Positions 44,520 to 52,819 of a stretch of 64,000 nt of DNA are shown one piece after another. The position numbers and the translations under genes were made by a program. Each line of letters begins with the position of its first letter. The stretch's first letter is position 1. The stretch comes from Bacteroidota bacterium (GTDB taxonomy: Bacteria > Bacteroidota > Bacteroidia > Bacteroidales > DTGW01). Below the pieces are notes generated by a model. The model was not told where the DNA came from and did not search any database. It saw only the letters and a list, made by a program, of their open reading frames with translations. Where the stretch lies: positions 62,001 through 126,000 of the forward strand of contig JAKPQD010000273.1 in assembly GCA_029572965.1 (NCBI GenBank), read 5' to 3'.

Positions 44520-45866
44520 TTGGCCAGAAGGTTCGTCATAAGCAATATTTTGGGTTTGCAGGTATTTCAGGTACTTAGGTTTGTGTCATTTTTAATTATA
44601 AGTGTTATTTTTACCCGTATAGACCTGACCAAAAAAGACATTGGCGATTTTGAACTCTTATTGTTCCTGGCAAGTACTGTTACATTCTTTTGGATAACAG
44701 GTATCATCCAGTCTTTATTACCTCTTTTTAATAATAATCAAAGTTTTAAGCTACGTAACGGAAAAGTTTTTCAGAAATCGCCAGAGCTGTTTAATACTTT
44801 TTTGCTCATATTGTTTATCTCTCTCTTACTTTTTGCAGCCGGCTGGTTATTTAAAGATGGAATAAAGGTATATAAAACTGGCCAGGCGCTTCCTTATGCC
44901 GATGGTTTGCTATGGTATATTTTATTGAGTAGCCCGGCTTGTCTGATTGAGTACATATACTTATTATATAACAAACCAAAACATATTCTTGCTTACGGTC
45001 TGATTTCGTTTACATTACAAACTTTATTTGTCATTATTCCGGTTAAATTAGGATGGGGTATTGAGGGAGGTATTTGGGGTTTAGTAATTATTTCAGGGAT
45101 AAGATTTCTATGGTTATTAAGGTTAATCCAAAAATATGCTATAATAAAGGTGTCGTTATCTTTTATGAAAGAGCATCTTTATCTTGCCTTACCGTTGATT
45201 ATTAGTTCATTATTGAGTGGTTCTGCTCAATATATTGATGGATTGATTGTTTCGGCTCAATTTTCGCCCGAAAAATTTGCTATTTTCAGGTATGGGGCAA
45301 AAGAAATGCCTTTGGTTGTAACGCTTGCAAGTGGATTAAACAATGCAATGCTTACACAGTTTTCGTCTATGTCGAAAATGAAATTTGGTTTGCTTACTTT
45401 AAAGAAGCGATCATTGCGTTTGATGCATATATTGTTTCCGATTTCTATATTGCTTTTGTTTTTTAGCGATTTGATTTACCCGATACTTTTCACTAAAAAT
45501 TTTTATCAAAGCTCGGACGTATTCATGGTTTATGTGTTGTTGATTACAAGCAGGTTGGTATTTCCGCAAACCATATTGATAGGGCTTAAAAAGAACAAAG
45601 TGGTAATGTGGACTGCAGTTTTTAATATCATCATCAACGTAGGCCTTACATTTCTGATGATACCTCGATATGGGATTGTAGGGGTTGCCGTTGCCACGGT
45701 AATTGTTTATGTCATTGAGAAAATAATTCTGATGTCCTATAATTACTTTAAACTGGGCATTAACCCAAATGAGTATATACCAGTAGGTTGGTATTTATTT
45801 TATTCGGCCCTGATTACGGTTATCTTTGTGCTGATAGACCATAGGATTATCATGTTACGCTTATAG
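44520..45866 (+). CDS. Polysaccharide flippase (Wzx/MATE-type)
   Basis: 448 residues with about 12-14 membrane helices in the PST/MurJ-like pattern (RFVSFLIISVIFTRIDLTKK, later AIFRYGAKEMPLVVTLASGL and IPRYGIVGVAVATVIVY). Likely moves a lipid-linked sugar unit across the inner membrane. No ATG is available: a stop lies three codons before TTG 44520, and the next ATGs are deep inside, so TTG is the start. Eight bp before the GH1 gene. Confidence 0.86.
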   Translation: MARRFVISNILGLQVFQVLRFVSFLIISVIFTRIDLTKKDIGDFELLLFLASTVTFFWITGIIQSLLPLFNNNQSFKLRNGKVFQKSPELFNTFLLILFISLLLFAAGWLFKDGIKVYKTGQALPYADGLLWYILLSSPACLIEYIYLLYNKPKHILAYGLISFTLQTLFVIIPVKLGWGIEGGIWGLVIISGIRFLWLLRLIQKYAIIKVSLSFMKEHLYLALPLIISSLLSGSAQYIDGLIVSAQFSPEKFAIFRYGAKEMPLVVTLASGLNNAMLTQFSSMSKMKFGLLTLKKRSLRLMHILFPISILLLFFSDLIYPILFTKNFYQSSDVFMVYVLLITSRLVFPQTILIGLKKNKVVMWTAVFNIIINVGLTFLMIPRYGIVGVAVATVIVYVIEKIILMSYNYFKLGINPNEYIPVGWYLFYSALITVIFVLIDHRIIMLRL

Positions 45867-45874
45867 ATACAAAG

Positions 45875-47317
45875 ATGCAAAAGATATCACGTCGCGATGC
45901 CTTAAAATTATTAGGTTCATTATCATTGCCTTTTATTTTTCACAGAGAGTTAAGCGCTTATTTTTCTAAAGCAGAGATAAAAGAGATGAGTGCTGCCGAT
46001 TTTGGCAGATTTACATGGGGAGTTGCCTGTGCATCATATCAATGCGAAGGGGCATGGGATGCAGACGGGAAAGGCATTTCTGTATGGGATACCTTTGCCA
46101 ATGATACCAGCAACATTAAAGACCATACCAATGCAAATACCTCCTGCGATTTTTATCACCATTACAAAAAAGATATAGCTCTTTTAAAATCAATGAATTT
46201 TGGGGCGTTGAGGTTTTCGATTTCCTGGCCTCGCATTTTTCCAAAAGGTACGGGTGAAATAAATGTTAAAGGCATTGATTTTTATAACCGTGTTATTGAT
46301 GCATGTATTGAAAACGGCATTGAACCTTGGGTAACATTGTATCATTGGGATCTCCCTCAAGCATTGCAAAACAAAGGTGGTTGGCGAAACCGTGATACTG
46401 TCTATGCTTTTTGTGATTATGTTAAGGTTTGTGCTGACGCTTTTGGTGATAGGGTAAAAAACTGGATTGTGCTAAACGAACCGCTCAGTTTTTCGTTATT
46501 TGGATATGGTATAGGTATTCATGCTCCCGGAGAGATTGGTTTAAACAACTTTTTTCATGCGGCACATCATGCAGCCCTTGCCCAGTCTTTAGGAGGTAAA
46601 GTACTTCGTGAATGTTTGCCAAATGCCAACATTGGTACTGCAATATCATGCTCGCCAATTGAGCCCCAAGACCCGAATTCAAAGAGTGATATCCGGGCTG
46701 CCCGTCGTCTGGATGCCATTATGAACCGAATGTTTGTTGAACCTCTTTTAGGGAAGGGATATCCATATTCTGACGCTTCGATTCTTCACAGAATAGACAA
46801 ATATATGCAGGCAGATGATGAGAAACACCTCTCCTTTGATTATGACTTCTGGGGGCTGCAATATTATTTCAGGGTTGTAGTAAACGGGAACAGGGCAATT
46901 CCTATACTGCAATCAACCCGGGTTTCGCCTCAGAAATTGGGCAACGAAATTACTGAAATGAATTGGGAAGTGCATCCCGAAGGCTTGTACAAAATCCTGA
47001 AACAGTTTTCGCAATACCCGGTAAAAAGCTTGTTGGTTTCGGAAACCGGTGCTGCTTTTCCTGATAAAGTTCAGGGAACTGCCATAAATGATGCCCAACG
47101 TGTAAAATTTTATAAAGAACATTTGTACTGGTTGTTAAAAGCAAAGTATGAAGGAGTAAAGGTTGATGGCATGTTTGCCTGGTCATTTACAGATAATTTT
47201 GAATGGGCCGAGGGCTATCGTCCGCGTTTTGGGTTAGTGTATGTTGACTATGACACGCAAAGCCGGATTATAAAGGACTCTGGAAAATGGTTTACTTCTT
47301 TTTTAGAGAATAAGTAA
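45875..47317 (+). CDS. GH1 beta-glycosidase with Tat-type signal
   Basis: Retaining glycosidase (beta-glucosidase type), 480 residues. Acid/base Glu202 in LNEP and nucleophile Glu390 in VSETG (usually TENG). Start of the domain: FTWGVACASYQCEGAWDADGKG. The first 30 residues carry the twin-arginine motif SRRDALK and a hydrophobic stretch, so the enzyme should be exported folded; most GH1 enzymes are cytoplasmic. It sits between a flippase and a WecA-type transferase, so it may trim a surface glycan rather than feed on one (inference). Confidence 0.9.
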   Translation: MQKISRRDALKLLGSLSLPFIFHRELSAYFSKAEIKEMSAADFGRFTWGVACASYQCEGAWDADGKGISVWDTFANDTSNIKDHTNANTSCDFYHHYKKDIALLKSMNFGALRFSISWPRIFPKGTGEINVKGIDFYNRVIDACIENGIEPWVTLYHWDLPQALQNKGGWRNRDTVYAFCDYVKVCADAFGDRVKNWIVLNEPLSFSLFGYGIGIHAPGEIGLNNFFHAAHHAALAQSLGGKVLRECLPNANIGTAISCSPIEPQDPNSKSDIRAARRLDAIMNRMFVEPLLGKGYPYSDASILHRIDKYMQADDEKHLSFDYDFWGLQYYFRVVVNGNRAIPILQSTRVSPQKLGNEITEMNWEVHPEGLYKILKQFSQYPVKSLLVSETGAAFPDKVQGTAINDAQRVKFYKEHLYWLLKAKYEGVKVDGMFAWSFTDNFEWAEGYRPRFGLVYVDYDTQSRIIKDSGKWFTSFLENK

Positions 47318-47367
47318 AGAAAAAATTAAATAATTGGGTTGATAAACCAATAGTATTTATTTTTATC

Positions 47368-47375
47368 TAACTTTG
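47368..47375 (+). promoter_or_regulatory. Putative -7 box for the glycosyl-1-phosphate transferase
   Basis: TAACTTTG, exact match to TAnnTTTG, 20 bp before ATG 47396. Confidence 0.4.
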
Positions 47376-47395
47376 TTGACAGAAAACCTAAAGAA

Positions 47396-48475
47396 ATGTA
47401 TTTCTCAAACCCTTTATCATTGGTATTAGCTTTTATTACTGCAATTGTTATAGTAATGACATCTATACCCACTATTGTTAATGTAGCCAGGATTAAGAAC
47501 CTTAACGATGAGCCAGGCAGACGCAAAGCTCATAAAAAAATTGTCCCTACTTTAGGTGGTATTGCTATTTATGCAGGCATTATCATATCTGGTCTGTTGT
47601 TTATCAGATTTAGTATAGTACCTGAATTTCAATACATTGTTATTGCTTCAGTGATTTTATTTTTTATAGGGATAAAAGATGATATCCTGATAATAGCCCC
47701 GACAAAAAAGCTGATGGGGCAAATCATAGCTTCGCTGATAATTATTATCATGGGCGATTTTAGGTTTACCTCTTTACATGGTTTCCTGGGCTATCAGATT
47801 ATTCCTTACTGGTTTAGCGTTATACTAACCTTGTTTGTGTTTATTGTAATTATAAACGGGGTGAACCTTATTGATGGTATTGACGGATTGGCTTCTGGAG
47901 TTGGGGTGTTAGCTTCGGTAGCTTTTGGGACTTGGTTTTTCCTTAGCGGAGAATATGAATATGCCATAGTTGCTATTGCCGTCTTTGGTTCGCTTATTTC
48001 GTTCTTTTATTTCAATGTATTTGGGCGGAATAACAAAATTTTCATGGGCGATACCGGCTCACTGATGATAGGTCTTTTTATGGCAGTGTTTGCCGTTAAG
48101 TTTTGCGAAGTAAATATTGATGTTAATACCCCATTTTATATCCATGCTGCGCCATCAGTTGCTTTTGGCATACTTATAGTGCCATTGTTTGATACCATGA
48201 GGGTCTTTATTATTCGTATATTGAAAGGGCATTCGCCATTCCGTGCAGACAGGAACCACGTTCATCATAAGTTGTTATTTATTGGCCTTACGCATTTGAA
48301 GTCAACATTGTTAATCCTTGGGGCTAACCTGATTATCATCATTACTGTATTCCTTTTAAATGATTGGGGAATGATAGACCTCTTATTGTTAATAGTTATT
48401 ATGGCTTTGGTGTTTTCTGTTATGCCTGAAACCATCTTTTTTATCAGACAAAGAAGGCTGAAAAATATACATTGA
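47396..48475 (+). CDS. WecA/MraY-family undecaprenyl-phosphate sugar-1-P transferase
   Basis: 359 residues, about 10-11 helices. Motifs: NDEPGRRKAHKKIVPTLGGI at the start, FFIGIKDDILI (Asp pair), NGVNLIDGIDGLASG, FMGDTGSLMIG, and HSPFRADRNHVHHKLL. The HIH/HVHH loop fits WecA-like rather than MraY enzymes. It loads the first sugar phosphate onto the lipid carrier for O-antigen, exopolysaccharide or related glycans. Four bp before the first Wzi-like gene. Confidence 0.91.
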   Translation: MYFSNPLSLVLAFITAIVIVMTSIPTIVNVARIKNLNDEPGRRKAHKKIVPTLGGIAIYAGIIISGLLFIRFSIVPEFQYIVIASVILFFIGIKDDILIIAPTKKLMGQIIASLIIIIMGDFRFTSLHGFLGYQIIPYWFSVILTLFVFIVIINGVNLIDGIDGLASGVGVLASVAFGTWFFLSGEYEYAIVAIAVFGSLISFFYFNVFGRNNKIFMGDTGSLMIGLFMAVFAVKFCEVNIDVNTPFYIHAAPSVAFGILIVPLFDTMRVFIIRILKGHSPFRADRNHVHHKLLFIGLTHLKSTLLILGANLIIIITVFLLNDWGMIDLLLLIVIMALVFSVMPETIFFIRQRRLKNIH

Positions 48476-48479
48476 GCAT

Positions 48480-49988
48480 GTGAAAGGATTTGTATTTTTA
48501 ATATTATACGTTCTTATCCTGATACAAGCCCTTTCTGGTCAGGGAAGTACAATTCCTGTTAATTCTGTTTTATATTTATATGCTGAAAATGCGTTGTTTG
48601 TCGATTCTGATTTTCACACTTCCGTTAAACCGTGGGTTTATTCTGATGAAAGATTTGATACTTCTGTAGTTCAAAACAGTTTCATAACGTCAACCGGGAA
48701 GATTTCAATCCGCCCTGAAACAGAAACTGGATTCAGATATTCTGGAGACTTTGGGAAACAAATGCTTTTTGTCGAAGGAGCTTCTATAAGGTATAAACCA
48801 TCTGGTAAATTTTCTATTAAAGCCAGCATTATGGCGGGGGGGCAATATTTTGAAAAAGGCACAAATGGTTTTGACACGCTTAAAGTATTGCCATACTGCG
48901 GAAAATGGTTTTCACAAAGCGAAAAAATTTATTTTTTCCCGGCAATAACAGGGAGTATAAACTACAAACCCGGTAACCATTTTTTGTTTCAGGCCGGATA
49001 CGATAGAAATTTTGTGGGTAATGGCTATCGTTCAGTACTTCTGTCTGAGAATTCGGCACCATACCCATTTGTGAAAATCAACTTTCAATCGTGGCGCGTG
49101 AACTATTTTATCATGTGGGCTTATTTGAATGACATTAGCGACAATGGTTTTACAGATAAATATGGCGTTTTTCATTATTTGGACATAAACCTTACCAGGA
49201 GGTTGAGTATCGGGTTTTACGAGTCGGTTATTTGGTGGGGAAGTGATGCCAATACAGTTCGCGGGATTGACCCGGCTTATTTGAACCCTGTAATCTTTTT
49301 CAGGCCAATTGAATATTCCATCCATTCGCCGGATAATGCCAATATTGGAGGCAATGCATCATTAAGGTTAGGTAAAAGAAGTTATCTGTACGGACAACTT
49401 TACCTTGACGATTTGATGGTAAAAGAATTGCTCAAAAACTCAGGCTGGTGGGGCAACAAATATGCAATGCAGTTTGGTTTCAGGACTAGCAAGGCTTATG
49501 GAGAACATCAAGTTTCTTTATTGACAGAAATTAATATGGCCAGACCTTACACCTATTCGCATACCTCAACAACATTGAATTACGGGACATTATATGGTTC
49601 TCTTGCCCATCCTTTGGGGGCAAACTTCGCCGAAGGTGTTGGCATCTTCAGGTATTCAAATCATTCGTGGTATATGATGACTAAAATTGTTTTAGCAAAA
49701 GTCGGTCTTGATACATCTATTGTTAATTTGGGCCAAGATATTTATAAGTCATACAATCTGCGTAATAGAAAAAATGATTATAATGTAAAGCTTTGGCAGG
49801 GGCAAAAAGAAATATTGAAGTGGTCAGAGCTAAGGTTTGGTAAATGGTTAGATAAAAACAAGCATTTTTCTTTATACTCTGTTATGGGTATATACAGCAA
49901 AGGATCATTTTCCTCCAAAGATGTATTTTTTAACATTGGTTTAAGTACTGCCATATTTAATAACGAAAGGGATATTGTTTTGCCATGA
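48480..49988 (+). CDS. Wzi-like capsule-assembly barrel protein 1
   Basis: 502 residues; signal peptide (ends LSGQGS), then an 18-strand-type barrel. The motif NFVGNGYRSVLLSENSAPYP is typical of the Wzi family, which holds capsule at the surface by a lectin-like barrel. GTG start: only codon available in this position (GTGAAAGGA). It overlaps the next gene by 4 bp (ATGA), so the two are translationally coupled. Confidence 0.86.
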   Translation: MKGFVFLILYVLILIQALSGQGSTIPVNSVLYLYAENALFVDSDFHTSVKPWVYSDERFDTSVVQNSFITSTGKISIRPETETGFRYSGDFGKQMLFVEGASIRYKPSGKFSIKASIMAGGQYFEKGTNGFDTLKVLPYCGKWFSQSEKIYFFPAITGSINYKPGNHFLFQAGYDRNFVGNGYRSVLLSENSAPYPFVKINFQSWRVNYFIMWAYLNDISDNGFTDKYGVFHYLDINLTRRLSIGFYESVIWWGSDANTVRGIDPAYLNPVIFFRPIEYSIHSPDNANIGGNASLRLGKRSYLYGQLYLDDLMVKELLKNSGWWGNKYAMQFGFRTSKAYGEHQVSLLTEINMARPYTYSHTSTTLNYGTLYGSLAHPLGANFAEGVGIFRYSNHSWYMMTKIVLAKVGLDTSIVNLGQDIYKSYNLRNRKNDYNVKLWQGQKEILKWSELRFGKWLDKNKHFSLYSVMGIYSKGSFSSKDVFFNIGLSTAIFNNERDIVLP

Positions 49989-51535
49989 TTAAATTAGTAA
50001 AACATAGAATCTTTTGTCGTTTGATGTCAAGGGCATTGCTAATGTTGGGAGTATGCTGCCAGAATATTGACATGCAAGGCCAGGCTGTATTGCCCCTTAA
50101 TAATGATTATTGGCTCAGTTATGAGAATGGTGCGGTAAGTAATAACCAAACAAGCTATACCTTCATCAGGCCTTTTGTTTTTGACACTTGCAAAAAAGAT
50201 ATTGATGAAAAGGTACTCTTTTCTGGTTATGATGCAAAGCCTCATAAACGCTATGCAGGGAAGAAGTTGTTTGATGAAAGTATTGTCAAATATGATACTG
50301 TCGGAGTTAAAATATATGCTGACCCCTTATTTGATTTTGCATTAAGCCGTGAAATAAATACAAATGAAAACTATACAACAAACACCAGAGGGGTAAGGGT
50401 TTGGGGCAATGTCAATAGTAGCCTTTTTTTCGAGGCAAACGTTTATGAAAGCCAGGCTACATTTTTACCTTATTTGTATGAACGTTTTAAAGCTACTAAT
50501 GCTGTATCCGGTCAAGGAAGGGCAAGAAAATATGATACTGGCTTTGATTATGGCTTGGCTTCAGGGAGGATTGCATGGTTTGTTTCGAAAAAGCTTTTGT
50601 TTTCTATTGGTACAGACAAAATGTTCGTTGGAAATGGCTATCGCTCGTTGTTGTTGACCGATAATGCTTTTAATTATCCTTATGCATTATATACTCTGTC
50701 AGTAGGGAAATTTAAATATACCCAATCATTATTGGTGCTTATGGGCGACTCTATTCCTAAAACTTCGTTTGGTGTATGGGAAAGAAAGTTATCTTCAATG
50801 CATATATTGTCTTTTCTTGCCTCGCAAGATATTCATTTGTCTGTTTTTGAATACAACATATATCATTACCCAAATAAAAGGTCAAATATAGACTTCGCCT
50901 GGGAAGCTGTCAATCCTGTAATGTTTGTAAATACAGCCTCTCAGAATGAAAAAAGCAGTTCATTATTGACATTTGACATGAAAGTCAATATTTTTAATAC
51001 ATTAACATGCTACGGTCAATTAGCGGCCAGCAATATTAAGGATAATGGGTTTAAGGCTGCAAATACCGGATGGCAGGGTGGTGTAAAATATTACAATGCT
51101 TTTACCCTAAGAAATCTTGTATTGCAATATGAGCATAACAAAGCTGGTAATAAATTGGGGCTAAACGAAGATACCTTGTTGAATTATACCCATCACATGC
51201 AGTCTTTAGCACATGCTTGGGGTAATAATTTTTCTGAAAACATTATTATTGCGGCTTATCGACATAAAAGAATATTTGTCAATGCTCTATATAATTGGGG
51301 TTCTTATGGCAATAAAAATTATGGAGAAAAGGAAATAAAAGTGTTGCCGGGACAAAGTGCTTATAATGATTTGAAATACTTTACACTTTCTCTATCGTAT
51401 GTGTTAAATCCTTATACAAACAGGCGTTTGGAGTTGGGTATTATGAAAAGAGAGGCAAGCTACCAAAACCGAAGCAACCTGTTTTTCTACTTCACTTTTA
51501 AAACAAACCTGATAAATAAGTATTATGATTTTTAG
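49985..51535 (+). CDS. Wzi-like capsule-assembly barrel protein 2
   Basis: 516 residues, paralogue of the preceding gene: shares FVGNGYRS-LL--N---YP and barrel pattern but little else by eye. Signal peptide at the N-terminus (longer basic n-region, then LLMLGVCCQN). Ends in FFYFTFKTNLINKYYDF, a barrel-type last strand. Together with the partner it could form a two-barrel attachment site or serve two glycans. Confidence 0.85.
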   Translation: MIKLVKHRIFCRLMSRALLMLGVCCQNIDMQGQAVLPLNNDYWLSYENGAVSNNQTSYTFIRPFVFDTCKKDIDEKVLFSGYDAKPHKRYAGKKLFDESIVKYDTVGVKIYADPLFDFALSREINTNENYTTNTRGVRVWGNVNSSLFFEANVYESQATFLPYLYERFKATNAVSGQGRARKYDTGFDYGLASGRIAWFVSKKLLFSIGTDKMFVGNGYRSLLLTDNAFNYPYALYTLSVGKFKYTQSLLVLMGDSIPKTSFGVWERKLSSMHILSFLASQDIHLSVFEYNIYHYPNKRSNIDFAWEAVNPVMFVNTASQNEKSSSLLTFDMKVNIFNTLTCYGQLAASNIKDNGFKAANTGWQGGVKYYNAFTLRNLVLQYEHNKAGNKLGLNEDTLLNYTHHMQSLAHAWGNNFSENIIIAAYRHKRIFVNALYNWGSYGNKNYGEKEIKVLPGQSAYNDLKYFTLSLSYVLNPYTNRRLELGIMKREASYQNRSNLFFYFTFKTNLINKYYDF

Positions 51536-51643
51536 CAGCTTTGTCTAAAACCATGCTGATTATCCTGATTTTTAGATCTTTATCTCACACACGATTTAAA
51601 TACTACATGAGTAAAAAACTATGGTCGAATGATTTTAAAATTA

Positions 51644-51651
51644 TAATTTTG
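51644..51651 (+). promoter_or_regulatory. Putative -7 box for the ROK kinase
   Basis: TAATTTTG, 37 bp before ATG 51689. The rest of the gap 51536-51688 shows nothing else. Confidence 0.4.
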
Positions 51652-51688
51652 CCCACCACAAACAATCAACCTCTTAAAAAAAATAATA

Positions 51689-52657
51689 ATGGAAAATATA
51701 ATTGAAGTCGTTGCCGGGATTGACATAGGCGGAACCAATACTAAGTTTGGCTTAGTGGATAAAAAAGGGAACTGCTATTGCGAAGGCAGCGTCCCGACCA
51801 ATTCTGACCGAAATATAGAGAACTTTGTTAATGAACTTTCAAAATTAATCAAAGAAAACCTTACGTCTCAGCCAGACCTGCAATTGAAAGGCATTGGAAT
51901 TGGTGTGCCCAATGGCAATTATTACAAAGGCACTATTGAACATGCCGCTAACCTTAAATGGAAAGGCATTGTTCCTTTGGCAAAGCTTTTCAAATCTCAT
52001 TTTGAGGTACCTGTTGCCCTTACAAATGATGCAAACGCTGCAGCCATTGGAGAGATGGTGTATGGCGGTGCCCGTTTTATGAAAGATTTCATTGTCATAA
52101 CTCTTGGGACCGGATTAGGAAGTGGTTTGGTAAGTAACGGGAAGCTTATATACGGCCATGATGGCTTTGCCGGAGAGCTTGGGCACACTATAGTCCGTCA
52201 TAATGGACGCCAGTGTGGCTGTGGGCGTCGCGGATGCCTTGAAACTTATGCTTCGGCTACAGGTATCAGGCGTACAGTTTTTGAAATACTATCTGAAAGT
52301 ATGGAGAATAGCCCTTTGCGCGACATCAGTTTTAATGAGCTTACATCAGATAAAATTGCAGAAGCAGCTACTAAAGGTGATGTTATTGCCAAAGAAGCTT
52401 TTGAATATACCGGAGAACTTTTAGGCCAAAAACTTGCTGATTCGGTTGCACATACAAGCCCAGAAGCAATATTCCTTTTTGGAGGGCTTGCCAAGGCAGG
52501 AGATTTGATTCTTAAACCTACCCAACAAAGCCTTGAGAAACATTTGCTGCCCATCTACCGGAATAAAATAAAAGTGTTGCTTTCTGAAATGGGAGAAATT
52601 AATGCAGCAATTTTAGGGGCTGGCGCTCTTATTTGGAAAGAAATTGAACAAAATTGA
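51689..52657 (+). CDS. ROK-family sugar kinase (glucokinase-like)
   Basis: Cytoplasmic ATP-dependent hexose kinase. 322 residues: phosphate loop AGIDIGGTNTKFGLVD at the N-terminus, catalytic ND in ALTNDANAAAIGE, ITLGTGLGSGLV, and the zinc motif CGCGRRGCLE (Cys176, 178, 183). No helix-turn-helix, so a kinase rather than a NagC-type repressor. Glucose or a glucose analogue is the usual substrate. Followed by its own terminator. Confidence 0.92.
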   Translation: MENIIEVVAGIDIGGTNTKFGLVDKKGNCYCEGSVPTNSDRNIENFVNELSKLIKENLTSQPDLQLKGIGIGVPNGNYYKGTIEHAANLKWKGIVPLAKLFKSHFEVPVALTNDANAAAIGEMVYGGARFMKDFIVITLGTGLGSGLVSNGKLIYGHDGFAGELGHTIVRHNGRQCGCGRRGCLETYASATGIRRTVFEILSESMENSPLRDISFNELTSDKIAEAATKGDVIAKEAFEYTGELLGQKLADSVAHTSPEAIFLFGGLAKAGDLILKPTQQSLEKHLLPIYRNKIKVLLSEMGEINAAILGAGALIWKEIEQN

Positions 52658-52700
52658 CCTATGGATGGTTTTTACTATTATAAACGTTAAATAGTTGTAG

Positions 52701-52746
52701 AGTGCTGTTAAATAGTTTAAATGCTATTAACAGCACTTTTTCTTTT
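52701..52746 (+). terminator. Terminator of the ROK kinase gene
   Basis: AGTGCTGTTAAATAG pairs with CTATTAACAGCACT around a TTTAAATG loop, followed by TTTTTC. Confidence 0.88.
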
Positions 52747-52819
52747 TCTTTTTGGTTATTAAACTACATAAATTATATCTTTAAGGCGGATTTCAAATCT
52801 GTAACGTTTTGCATTAACT

